Part shown: positions 45,409-54,694 of the stretch, in pieces | How the letters are laid out: every line of letters begins with the position of its first letter | Numbering within the stretch: position 1 is the stretch's first letter | Assembly: GCA_030267565.1 (NCBI GenBank) | Contig: BRXU01000032.1 | Location: forward strand, 1,137,501-1,201,500 | DNA from: Pleodorina starrii | Taxonomy: Eukaryota > Chlorophyta > Chlorophyceae > Chlamydomonadales > Volvocaceae | Direction: 5' to 3' | Length of the DNA: 64,000 bases | Translations under genes and position numbers: made by a program | The notes under the pieces: generated by a model | Database searches by the model: none | Told to the model about the DNA's origin: nothing | What the model saw: only the letters and a program-made list of their open reading frames with translations

Positions 45409-46636
45409 GCCGCCCAGGTGTCGACCCGCCGCGATGTGTGAGCTGCCTGGGCCGTGCGAGCCATGGCGACCTGCGCTGTGTGGCGTGTGATGGACGCGCC
45501 CATCGCCGCTGTTTGGGACTGAGGCCGAGCGCCTACCCTGGCTGTCTGTTTCGCTGCCAGCGTTGTGTCCTTCGCTCGAGCGGGCTCATGCCGGACCGGC
45601 CGGCTCCTACGGCCCTGGCGTTGGCCGCCCGTCTGGTGAACATGCGGGCGAGTGCGGTGTCGGTGGGCTCGGGAGGCACTTACGACGCGGGCCGGCAGCG
45701 CTTCGTCAACTTCGGCACCCAAATCCTGGGGGTGCCCGCCGAGGTGGTGTTACCCTCCGCACCCGGCGCGGATTTGAACAGAGAGCAGGTGTGTTTGTTC
45801 CTCGCGTACGCGGCGGACCGGTACGCCCGGTCGACGATAGAGGGCACGCTAAGCGCGCTGGTGGATTGGCAGCGCTCCCGCGGGGTACCGCCGTCGGCTT
45901 CAATCCGGCAAGACCCGGAGGTCCGCGCGGCCTTGTCAGGGGCACTACGCGCGCGGCCGGTGTCGCAGCCCACGCGGGCTCCTGGTCCGTCGGCCAAGGC
46001 GGCGCTTCTCCTCCCGGCGCTGCGCGCGCTGATTGGTTTCCTCGCGGGTCGGGCCGCCGCGTTCCCGGCAGAGGCTGACGTTTGTGCTCTGGATGCCTGC
46101 TGGTTGGTGGTGGGTTTCTTTGGTATGTTGCGTCGAAGCGAACTGATGGGCTTGAGGGTGGGACACGTGGTGGAGGTTCCGGGCGGGGGAATTGAGTTGT
46201 TCCTGCCCCGCAGCAAAACGGATCAGCAGGGACGCGGCGCGCGCGTCTTCCTGGCTCCCTTCTCGGGCAGTGGAGTGCCAGTCGCCCGCGTCGTGCTCAG
46301 GCACTTGGGGGTGGCGCGCAACCGTGGAGCGACGGCCGAGGCGCCCTTGTTCGCGCGGCTGGAGGGCCCGTCGAGGTGGGGGAGGGGCCTGGGCAAGGCG
46401 GACTTCACCTGGCGCCTGCGGCAGCGGCTGGTGGACCTGCAGGGGGCAGGGGGTTGGAGGTTGACCTCCAGAGCTACTCGTCCCACAGCCTACGGAAAGG
46501 AGGCGCCACGGCGGCCGCCAATGCAGGGGTTAGTGTTGAGGATATCCAGCAGCACGGTCGCTGGCGGTCCAGTGCTGTGTACAGTTACTTGCAGTCCGCA
46601 GTGAAGGCGCGTTTCCGGGTGGTCGAGGCAATGTAG
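45409..46636 (+). CDS. Tyrosine recombinase with N-terminal PHD-like finger (one frameshift)
   Basis: The frame is open from 45279 in -1 relative to the RT, but lacks an ATG before 45589; expression as an RT fusion by frameshifting, or by splicing, would be needed to include the zinc finger. About 45420-45560 encodes CVSC, CVAC, HRRC and CQRC, a C4HC3 PHD-type pattern. The catalytic domain has MLRRSELMGLRVGHV (first Arg), PRSKTDQQGRG, then in a frame shifted by -1 near 46445-46470 HSLRKGGAT (HxxR), HGRW and the nucleophile Tyr in AVYSYLQS. The shift lies at a G-rich run, so it may be a mutation or a sequencing indel. The protein would resolve circular cDNA into the genome. Confidence 0.75.
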
Positions 46637-47330
46637 TGTTTTCGACAGAGCGGGGGACTGGGTTGGGGGGGTGCCTTGTCTCGCGGTCCTCGTGGCGGTA
46701 GGGCCGCGGGAGGGCGCTTTAAGACGTTCCCCGCGGGAAGCCGGAGGCCCTCTGGCAGGCGCGACGGCGTCGGGTCGGGCGCGTGCGCCGGTTGATCGTG
46801 AGGAGGGGGGCCGGCTAGGCTGCGTCCCGCGGGGGTTTCCCAACCCCCACAACCCGTTCTCTCCTTTTGGGTGGCCGCGGCGGTAGCGTTATTCTTCGTT
46901 GACGGATCCCAGTCCTTGTGCTTTGTGGCAGCTGCTGATAGTTCGGTAGTCCCTCCGCCCGGTCGGAGGTTTCGTAGTTCGCGAGTAGTTGCAGGGCAAC
47001 CGGGCCGGGCTGGGCAGGCTTCGCTGCCCGCCGTCGGTAGGGCTCACTCGCAGTTAGGGAGTTTGCTTCTCCGGCGGTTACGTCGATCTGAGAGCAGGTG
47101 TGAAACACGGACGGTCAGCTGCGGTCGGACTTTTGGTGGCCCCGGGGGACCCGGCGCAGACGGTGCCTCGGGGTGCACCGGGGCCCGGTTTGGTTTGTTG
47201 GGGCCCCGTTGGAAGGGGGGGTCGCTCTGTCGGGGTGCAGTAACCTGTAAAGGGGCGCGCGAGGCGCGCGACGGGCCCACGCGGCCCGACCCCCGTTTCC
47301 CTGCAACAAGGTTGGTGAGCCTCTTCGCGT
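46637..47330 (+). other. 3' non-coding region of the DIRS-like element
   Basis: GC-rich, no convincing ORF; includes TGTAA near 47250 and a GCGCGCGAGGCGCGCG palindromic stretch just after it. The boundary with the following Ty3-type region is not resolved. Confidence 0.45.
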
Positions 47331-47355
47331 TGCGCCGAGCCTTAGTCGCCCGGAC

Positions 47356-48850
47356 TTGCAGTCCTTGTTTGATCTCGTGCATGATCCACTTGACCCGGAT
47401 AACGGGGCTCTCACCATCACGGAGTCCGAGTGTGCCATGGGTTACCAGGCTGGAGACACCGAGGCCCCTGATGTCACGGACGCGCAGCGCCGCGTCCTGT
47501 TGGGACTTGCTCCTGACGCCATGTCTACGGCTGGCATTTTGGCCATGTGTCGCGTTCTCTCGGACGTGTCCTTGCATGATGTAGCGGCATTTGTGTCTGA
47601 CGTAACCCCACGAGCGGCGTCTGAGCCGGTCCGTGGTATTGCGTACCCTCTTTTCCCTCGGAGGATCCCTCCCCGTGGTCCGTAGCCTTTGCAGCTGCAG
47701 CCCACGCTGAGGAGGCTGAGGCCGCGCGCCCGTCCGCTCGCTGGCCGGACATCTGGGACAATGAGGCGTCCATCCACTTGCTTCGCAACGGTACCCACCT
47801 GCCTAACCTTTCGGTAGAGGAACAGCGTCGCGTCGCGCGCCGGGTGGGGTCGTATACCATGCAGGGGGGCAGTTTGTACCGTGTCTTTAACGATGCGAAG
47901 TCTCGGCTCGTGCCCAAGCCGCCTGATCGGGTTGAGCTCATTAGGCGAACTCACGAGGAGACGGGTCACTTCGGCATCCGCCGTACGATCGCCCTTCTCC
48001 TCACCCGGCACTGGTGGTACGGCATGTACCGCGACGTCATGCCAGCTTTGTTCGTCATTGTGAGCACTGTGATCGGGTCAACACTTCTTTTGCGGCCCCG
48101 CAGCCCGATTTGCACCCCTTGCCTGTTCAGGGTTTGTTTTACCGGTGGGGGGTAGATTTGTGCGGGCCTTTGCCCGTTACCAAGTCAGGGCACACTTATG
48201 ACATGATTTGTGTCGAGCATTTCTCAAAATACGCTGTTTTGGTGCCTCTGCCCGATAAGGAGGCGGAGCACACCGCTTTTGCATATCTGCACCACATTTT
48301 GGGGCGGTATGGGGCCTCAGCTGAGGTTTGCTGCACGGACGGTGGGAGCGAGTGGAAGGGTCCTTTCGCGCAACTGCTCCTTGATTCGCTAATCGATCAC
48401 CGCCAGACGTCACCCAACCACCCGCAAGCAAATGGCTTGGCAGAGCGCGTCGTGCAGACGTGCAAGCGCGCGCTACGCCGCATGGCTAGGCAGCGTGCCG
48501 AGGGCCGGGACTGGGACGAGCTGCTGCCGTACGTCATGCTGGGCTACAACTGCTCGACCCACAAGTCCACTGGTTTCAGCCCCTACCTGCTGCTGCACGG
48601 CGTGGAGCCCACCATTCCGCCTGCCATCAAACCAAGGTTTGACGTTCCGGTTTCGTTTGATGATGGGGAGTAAGCAGCGGCGTCAATTTTGACGCGTGCG
48701 GACGCTATGCGCCACCGGATGGCCATGGCTGGGGAGAACTTGCTGATAGCGCAGCACCGGGACACGCTGCGCTATGCTGCGCTGCGTGGGGGCGGGTACC
48801 ATCCCAAGCTGCGTGAGTTTGACGTCGGGGACTACGTGTCAAGGGTGTCA
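47356..48850 (+). pseudogene. Ty3/gypsy-type integrase region, broken by three frame changes and one stop
   Basis: Segment 1 (47356-~47660) is coding-like pol sequence. Segment 2 (to ~48040), one frame back, holds the zinc-binding part HEETGHFGIRRT...HWWYGMYRDV. Segment 3, again one frame back, gives RHCEHCDRVNT, then the core: WGVDLCGPLP (first Asp), CCTDGGSEWKG (second Asp) and NGLAERVVQ (Glu). It meets TAA at 48671-48673, after which the same frame resumes with IAQHRDTLRYAALRG and FDVGDYV, typical of Ty3 pol after the core. Another frame change near 48845 leads into the 320-aa ORF. This looks like a decayed retroelement, 5'-truncated or fused to the DIRS element. Confidence 0.7.
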
Positions 48851-48858
48851 AGGGTGTT

Positions 48859-49821
48859 ATGCCCGAATGCGTGGATGCTCGTCCCATTGAGAGGCCCCGT
48901 GAGCCTGGTGCGTCTAAGATGCCCCCTGCCAAGTCGGCTTCCAAGCCGGTTCCCCCTCAGTACTGGTCGGAACTTCAGGGCGCGAAGGTCGTTCGCCAGG
49001 ACCGCGGAGCTGCGGCTAAGAGTGGCGTCGCAACCTATGCTGGTCGCCAAGGGCGCCGGCACCTCTTCGAGGTGTTGTGCGATGATGGTGAGCTGGAGCT
49101 TGTGGACCCCACGCGCCCGAGGACTATGCTGGCGCCAAAGGTCGCTCGCCCCGTGCGGGCAAGCCGTGCGGCTGCGGTGACCGCTCAGCCGGAGACCTGG
49201 AAGCTTGGAGCTGGAGGAGATGTGGCATGTGCGCTGATGGCTGCGATGCCGGGTGAGCACCCTCCGGCCAAGGTGGCTCTTCTGTCTCGTGTTGTGGGTT
49301 CCTCGTCGTTCGATACCCCGCCGGTGCCGATTCAGCACGTCCAAGCTTTGACGGAGTACGTGGAGCTGGGTATGGTTCGGGATGCGCTTCTCCCGTGGGG
49401 TTCGGACCCCGCGGTTCGATCGGTTCTGGTCAGCAAGGGGATTCGGGTTTCCAAAGGTAAGTTGTCAGATGCGCGCGAGCCGCTCGCGCCAGGGTTCTAC
49501 GAGGCGGCGAAAAAGCAGTTGTCGTCGGTAGAGTCAGTGTTCCTGTCGGTTACGGGTGCGCCGCTGGATCTTGCAATTCCGGCGGCGCTGAAGGTGGCGC
49601 AGAGCTTCGTAGTAGCGCGGGTCCCGATGTCGTATGTCTCGGGTGCGGATGAGGTTCGCATGCGCTGGTTGAAGTCGTTGCAGAAGCAGGAGAGGTTGTT
49701 GATGTTTAGGTGCTCGTTTGAGGTCGGTCAGGAGTTGTTCATGTTGATGGTGGTTTTCACGTCGCCCGCCATTCGGCGGTTGGTGGTAAAGCAAAGCGGT
49801 TTCGTGGAGGACATCGCATAA
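48859..49821 (+). CDS. 320-aa ORF downstream of the integrase, function unknown
   Basis: Intact ORF from a non-ATG frame opening; the first in-frame ATG is at 48859. The N-terminal ~100 residues (KVVRQDRGAAAKSG, HLFEVLCDDGELELVDP) look like a small beta-rich module of the kind that follows Ty3 integrases; this is impression only. The C-terminal ~180 residues (YVELGMVRDALLPWG, GFYEAAKKQLSSVES, MRWLKSLQKQERLLMF) are helical with no family I recognise. It is clean while the integrase before it is broken, which may mean it belongs to a younger or different element. Confidence 0.5.
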   Translation: MPECVDARPIERPREPGASKMPPAKSASKPVPPQYWSELQGAKVVRQDRGAAAKSGVATYAGRQGRRHLFEVLCDDGELELVDPTRPRTMLAPKVARPVRASRAAAVTAQPETWKLGAGGDVACALMAAMPGEHPPAKVALLSRVVGSSSFDTPPVPIQHVQALTEYVELGMVRDALLPWGSDPAVRSVLVSKGIRVSKGKLSDAREPLAPGFYEAAKKQLSSVESVFLSVTGAPLDLAIPAALKVAQSFVVARVPMSYVSGADEVRMRWLKSLQKQERLLMFRCSFEVGQELFMLMVVFTSPAIRRLVVKQSGFVEDIA

Positions 49822-49884
49822 GCGGTGCCGTCGTTCGCCAATAATTCAGCGTTTTTCGTCCATTATAGTCCTACCCGCTGGGGG

Positions 49885-50470
49885 GGGAACTGGTCACTAG
49901 GCACATGTTTGGTCTTTTGTGCAGCCAGCTGTTCCGACAGCTGACAGAGCGTTTGGGTGTCATCGACGAATTGCCGTCAAACGGTTAATTAACGGCAGGA
50001 ACTGTTTTTGTCTGTTTGCTTGTTAGAAGAACTTGATTTCGGTGCAGTTGTACTTGCATGACTGCTCGCCAGTCTGACTGGTGTGATCGCCCGTTCGCGG
50101 TCACTTGGTTACGGATCTTTGCGAGTTGTGTGTCGCACGCGCCGCTCTTGGGCGCGTTACAGCGTAAATGTTGTGATCTATTTGCTGATAGTAAGACGTA
50201 TCGCATCGCTGTGTGAGCGTTGGTGGTAGGAACACCGGGCCCGTGTCCGGCGTTCCGTAATCCGGGGCCTAACGCTTATCCGAGGGTTCCATGATGAACT
50301 GTTGTGAGTATTTAAGGCCGAAAGCGAGCCAGTCTGGTCGCTTTTCGGCTCTGAACACTTGTAAAGTTCTGAGCTATCTAGGCAACAGGCCCCGTGCAGT
50401 CCCCTGGAGGTTGACAGCACGAGTACCACTCTTGATAGTGTAACACAGTGATCATCTTCATTCATCTAAC
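49885..50470 (+). other. Possible 3' LTR of the Ty3-type element
   Basis: A G-run (GGGGGGGGAA, about 49878-49890) resembling a polypurine tract is followed by non-coding DNA with GTATTTAAGG (TATA-like, ~50308) and two TGTAA motifs (~50360 and ~50438). A TGTTTGGTC...GTGTAACA segment (49907-~50443) would have TG/CA ends. No matching 5' LTR is in the window, so this is weakly supported. Confidence 0.3.
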
Positions 50471-51250
50471 CGGTAGCACAAGGAGGTGGGGAATACGTCG
50501 GTCCCTGTTCTCCTTATTGTCGTGTCCGGTGCGGCTTGGTCAGTGTCGCTGCTGCAGGATCAAGTAGGCGGGCGTACGTGGTGTACCGTCGCCGAGCTTG
50601 TCCCCTTGTTCGCAGCGCCTCTGGCATCCGGTCCGCCCATCTCAGCCGTTTTGCTGGGAATATGCGCGCTGCATCCGCACGTGGTTGCTCCAGCTGGGTA
50701 AAGCCGATATCACACGCGCCAAATACAAACAAGGCGCAACGGCAGTGCGGCACACTTTCGACAAGGCATCACCGTAACATAGGATCGGTCCGCCGGCTGC
50801 TGGCGAGGTAGGCTCCACGCAGAACGGCTGACCACAGAAAGCTGCGTATTGCACAAATGGTGCCAATACGAGGACGATGGAAGTGTCTCGGCCAGGGAAA
50901 GGGAAAAGAGTGACGATGAAAGACCTTACATGTCTATCTCTTCCGCTAGGCCAGGTCCTTAACCTAACGAAAGGGGCCTACTAGTTGCTCACAGGCGACT
51001 GCCTGAGAGCAAAACGAGACAAGGCAACAAGCCAAAGACTCGACTAAAATACGCAAAACAACTGTACGACATCCTACCCCCGAGATCTTCACGTAAGCTA
51101 TACTACGTTACGAACTCGAAAGCAAACAACCTGGACTGACGTAGAACCAACATATCTACGTAAAACCGCAATATCTGGAAATATGACGGTAAACTGCCGG
51201 TGACGGTAAACTGATCCGACAGCGCTCCTCTACGGTAGTCATACCCAGAA
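50471..51250. other. Non-coding, lower-GC stretch
   Basis: No gene, repeat or terminal structure recognised; noticeably AT-richer from about 50880 to 51240. Confidence 0.5.
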
Positions 51251-51264
51251 ACCTAGGTAACCCC

Positions 51265-51810
51265 AGGCAATCTCACTGATGCCGAGACGAGCCAGAGACT
51301 TCCCGTCCCTCCGATGCCAACCTTCTGCTTTCCCAGGCCACCCAAGGTTCCCCCAGAACCCCACAGGCAAACCCAGGTTCCCCATGCCTCCCCAGGTACC
51401 CTAGGTTCCCAAAGCCGCAACCCTCCCCAATCACCGGAAGACGCCCCAAGGCACATCCGGGCCCTCCCCGGCCTCCCTGGGCCTCTCTAGGCTTACCCAG
51501 AAACCCCAGGCAACCCCAGGCTTATGCCGCGGCCACTTATGCCGAGGCGAGCCAAAGACTTCCCTTTCCGCCCGTTTTTGTTTCTGCGAGGGACGTTACA
51601 ACCAACCGCCAACCTTCGGCACTATTCGGCATTTCAAAAGCCAACCAGGTCCCCCTAGGGGCCCCCCAGGCCCCACAGGCGTCCCTAGGCCCCCCCAGGC
51701 CTACCCAAGGCCCCCTATGCACCTCCAGGCCCTCCCAGAGCCCCCAAGGACCCCCCAGGTCCCCCTAAGCCCCCCAAGGCATCCCCATGCTCCACCAAAG
51801 GTCAGCCGCA
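51265..51810. repeat. C-rich degenerate repeat (CCCAGG-like), second tract
   Basis: Irregular CCCCAGGC / CCCTAGG units like those at 41126-41325. It is interrupted at 51541-51650 by a transposon-end sequence and leads directly into a LINE ORF. Confidence 0.6.
51584..51600 (-). other. Retroposon 3' terminus (TGTAACGTCCCTCGCAG), minus orientation
   Basis: Minus-strand TGTAACGTCCCTCGCAG followed by an A-rich tail (AAACAAAAAC). It is the same 3' end seen at 57053, 58089 and 62449, so it marks a copy of that retroposon family in inverted orientation. Confidence 0.65.
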
Positions 51811-51838
51811 GCGTGCCCACTGCCCCACTCCTAGCTGC

Positions 51839-52492
51839 ATGCTGGCTGGTGGCCCGCACGTAGCCAGTCTAACCCACATCTTCTTGGAGTGCGTAGCCTA
51901 CACCGCCGCTCGGGCCTGGCTGGCAGATCTGTGGACGGCAGTCTCAGGCGCCACGGATTTGCCCTTTAACCAGCCGGCCGTGCTGCTGGGGGATTGGCCT
52001 GGAGGGTGGCCGGGCTACCCCACCAGCCCCGGGCAGCAACTGCTGTGGGCTGCACTGCAAAACTCTTGGCTAGGGGCGGTTTGGTGCCACTACCACAGGG
52101 CGGAGCCCGATGACCATCCGTCGGCCACGGTGGTCAGCTGCGTCATTGGGGAGCTGCAGCGCCTCATGTGGGCACATTTCAGCATGGCGGCACTTTCCGA
52201 GGACACCCTGGCGGGGCTTCCACGGGGCCACATCACGGCGCAGCTAAAGCCCGGCCGCTTGGACGCCTTCGAAGCCTCCTGGGCGCATGGAGGGGTCCTG
52301 TGCTCAGTGCAGAGGGTGGCTGGCAGCAGCCCGCGACTGCACGTTCACCTGTCCCTGGCGACCCCGGTCCCAGCACCGCAGGTGGCAGCCGTGGCCGCCC
52401 AGCCTGTGCAGCTGGGCCCCCTGGCCGGCTCAGCCATCAGCGTTCAGCCCATCCAAGAAACGGCTCAGCTGACAGGGCAGCCAGGGCACTAG
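51839..52492 (+). pseudogene. L1-type LINE ORF2 C-terminus (5'-truncated), 217 aa
   Basis: Reads HVASLTHIFLECVAYTAAR, then WLADLWTAV and VLLGDW, then LWAALQNSWLGAVW. This is the usual C-terminal pattern of L1-like ORF2 proteins in green algae, where a Cys/His motif (here CPTPSC...H...C, starting just upstream of the ATG) is followed by a Trp-rich helical region. Upstream RT sequence is absent. The stop TAG at 52490-52492 abuts the hAT insertion. The last 80 residues are Pro/Ala/Gln-rich. Confidence 0.6.
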
Positions 52493-52498
52493 TGAGAG
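52491..52498. repeat. 8 bp target site duplication, left (AGTGAGAG)
   Basis: AGTGAGAG, repeated exactly at 53266-53273 on the other side of the hAT element. Confidence 0.9.
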
Positions 52499-53265
52499 TA
52501 GCGTTGTGAACTTAAGCTGAATTTGGATTGGAGAAGTGTAACTAGTAAGCTTAATTAAGCTTTTAAGTAAATTGGCTTAATTTAAGGTCCGTGGGACTCC
52601 AACCATAGAACCTTAAATTAAGGTTTCCGAACACATGTACGACGTTGGATGTTTAACACAATTCTTAGGGTTTCGAGCCATTAAACGTCTTTTCTATTCA
52701 TACACAATATTTGGACAGCGTCTCAGCACTTGTAGAGCTCAAACAGTGATAGCTGTTCTACCAATTTGAACCAATGGCTGACGCGGGCAAGGTCGTCAAC
52801 ACCGGCGCGTATGGGGGTGTGGGGTGTGTGGGTGTGTGTGTGGGGGGGGGGGGGGGGTGTGGGGGGGGGTGGGGGGGGTGGAGGGGGGGGGGATTGGGGG
52901 GGGGGTGGAGGGGTTTCGGGGGTGTTGGGGTGTTGGGTGTGTGTGTGTGTGTGGGGGGGGGGGGGAACTTGCATCTCTAAGGTGACCACCGCGTGCGTGA
53001 CCCAAGCACCCGAGCTCCTACCCGGCTTGGGATTGGAAAGAGGTGCAGAGGAATGACGGGGGCAGCGGGAGCCCCGTTCAGAGACAGGCGGGACTTGACA
53101 GACCCGGGGGTCTGTTACACTTTTAAGTTTTTTGTCCCTTCTGAGCGACCTTATTACTGTTAAGCCTTACAGCTTAATTCTACAGCGGGTCCGACCTTAA
53201 TTACGTATTCATGTAATCTTAATTACGTAAAAGTGTAAAACCTTCAATCGTAATTCACAACGCTA
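52499..53265. mobile_element. Non-autonomous hAT-type element, 767 bp
   Basis: Ends are TAGCGTTGTGAA and its inverse TTCACAACGCTA (12 bp perfect), flanked by AGTGAGAG on both sides. The 8 bp duplication and terminal motif fit the hAT superfamily. The interior has AT-rich subterminal regions with CTTAATTAAG-type motifs and a central G/GTGTG low-complexity tract (52811-52968). No transposase is encoded. Confidence 0.88.
52811..52968. repeat. G-rich/GTGTG low-complexity tract inside the hAT element
   Basis: Long runs of G broken by T and GTGTGT. The plus strand has many G-runs that could form G-quadruplexes. Confidence 0.85.
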
Positions 53266-53273
53266 AGTGAGAG
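53266..53273. repeat. 8 bp target site duplication, right (AGTGAGAG)
   Basis: Partner of 52491-52498. Confidence 0.9.
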
Positions 53274-53538
53274 GGGTGCTGGGGGATGGGGGGTGCGGGG
53301 GCTGAGGTCGCGGGTTGTCCGGGTGGCGAGGGGCGGTCGGGGGCTCCCGGTGAGGGCTGGCGGGCGGGGGAGGGTCCAGCCGGTGCCCGTGTTGCTTGGT
53401 CCAGCTTGTTTGGGCCCGGATCCCGGCCCGAGGTGTGTTTTGGGAGTTTCCAGGAGTGCGGGCAGTGTGAGGGTTCGGTAGGGTAGGGTGGTGCTCTTGG
53501 TCGCACTGAGGGTCTGGGGCAGCGCGGTGCTTGGAGGC
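53274..53538. other. G-rich non-coding segment between two hAT-type insertions
   Basis: Probably the continuation of the LINE 3' region that was split by the hAT insertion. No gene seen. Confidence 0.4.
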
Positions 53539-53546
53539 GCTTGGAG

Positions 53547-53792
53547 CAGGGTGGCTATCTTATTTTCCTGAGTATCTACGGCCGGAGATACTCCTGGCTC
53601 AGAAGTGCTGAGAGTATCTGTCAGGATCTGTCCAGGAGGGGATTTTCCCGGCAAAACACACCCCCGGGAGATATCATGCCCATCTGTGAGGCCGGATTAT
53701 CTAAACCTTCAGCTTTTTGCACGGCAAAAGGATCTTCAGATTTCCAAAATTTTCTCCCGAATATATATTCATATCTTAAGATAGCCACCCTG
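53547..53792 (-). mobile_element. hAT-type MITE, 246 bp, with perfect 8 bp target duplication
   Basis: Same family and same length as the elements at 5278 and 8299, but inverted and slightly diverged. Termini are CAGGGTGGCTATCTTA and its inverse. GCTTGGAG occurs at 53539-53546 and again at 53793-53800. This copy fixes the element boundaries and the 8 bp duplication size for the family. Confidence 0.95.
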
Positions 53793-53879
53793 GCTTGGAG
53801 GCGGGTGTCGCCGGGTGCCAGTTACGCGGGCTGGGAGGTTCTGGGGCCGCGAGCTGTGTCTCCGGGGTTTCTTGCAGCT

Positions 53880-54000
53880 ATGGCATGCACCGTGACTACG
53901 GTCATGACCGTGCTCGAGCACGGTCCCCAATAAATACCGCCACTACGGTCAAGACCGTGCTCAGCATGCTCGAGCGTGCTCAGCCACGCCAGTGCAGATT
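53880..54000. repeat. Palindromic CACGGTC/GACCGTG cluster
   Basis: Several inverted copies of ACGGTC(A)TGACCGTG and GAGCACGGTC within ~120 bp, able to form small hairpins. The CACGGT motif recurs in the direct repeats that follow. Confidence 0.7.
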
Positions 54001-54055
54001 TAGCATGCCAAAATGCTGTGGTAAAGTTTCTATAGCTAGTGCAACCATATATTCC

Positions 54056-54338
54056 GACAAAAATGGGGATTTGCCCATCCCTTGCTGGTGTTGTTTTGCT
54101 CTAGTGCACTTCATCCCGGCCATGCTCTGTGTGATGGCCGTCCCAGCTAGGCCTGTAGATAGGCCGGCAATCCTGCATTTAAAGGTCATGTGCAAGGCAT
54201 AGACCGCGCGAGCATGGCGGTTCCCTCGGCTGTGTCTAGCAACGCAGAGCACGGTGTCAAAGTAGGCGCTTCCCTGTGCCGCCTGAGCACGGTCCATGCC
54301 GTAATCACAGTCACCACCGTGCTCCGAGTATTGCAGCC
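54056..54338 (+). repeat. Direct repeat copy 1 (~280 bp)
   Basis: Closely similar to 54420-54694: shared blocks include GCTCTGTGTGATGGCCGTCC, GCAATCCTGCATTTAAAG and CACCGTGCTCCGAGTATTGC. Differences are point changes and short indels, so this is an older duplication. Confidence 0.9.
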
Positions 54339-54419
54339 ATGCTCACGTCCTCCACTGCGTCCGATGACCCGTCGAAAGCATGGACACGTATGTTCTTATG
54401 TCAAACTAAAAGGTTCACG

Positions 54420-54694
54420 TGACAAAATGAGGATTCAGGGCCGTCTGGCTGGGACCTGCTGCACAGGTGGCATTTCATCCCAGCCATGCTCTGTGTGATG
54501 GCCGTCCCAGCTAGGTCGGCAATCCTGCATTTAAAGTTAATCATGGGCAAGGCATAGACCACGCGAGCATGGCGGTTCTCTGTGTCTAGCAACGCAGAGC
54601 ACGGTGTCAAAGTGGGCGCTTCCCTGTGGCGCGCGCGCCTGAGCACGGTCCATGCCGTAATCACGGTCACCACCGTGCTCCGAGTATTGCAACC
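54420..54694 (+). repeat. Direct repeat copy 2 (~275 bp)
   Basis: Second copy of the 54056-54338 repeat; also contains a GCGCGCGCG insertion relative to copy 1. Confidence 0.9.

Larger units (their letters stand above)
41830..47330 (+). mobile_element. DIRS-like (TOC3/PAT-type) tyrosine-recombinase retrotransposon
   Basis: In order: gag-like region with a CCHC knuckle, a C-rich linker, reverse transcriptase plus RNase H, then a tyrosine recombinase in an overlapping frame. RT-RH with a tyrosine recombinase on the same strand, instead of a DDE integrase, is the hallmark of DIRS elements. TOC3 of Chlamydomonas and Kangaroo of Volvox are known relatives. The 3' non-coding part (46640-47330) carries a TGTAA near 47250. 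I could not identify the inverted or split terminal repeats, so the outer limits are approximate. Several frames are broken, so this copy is probably not autonomous. Confidence 0.75.
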
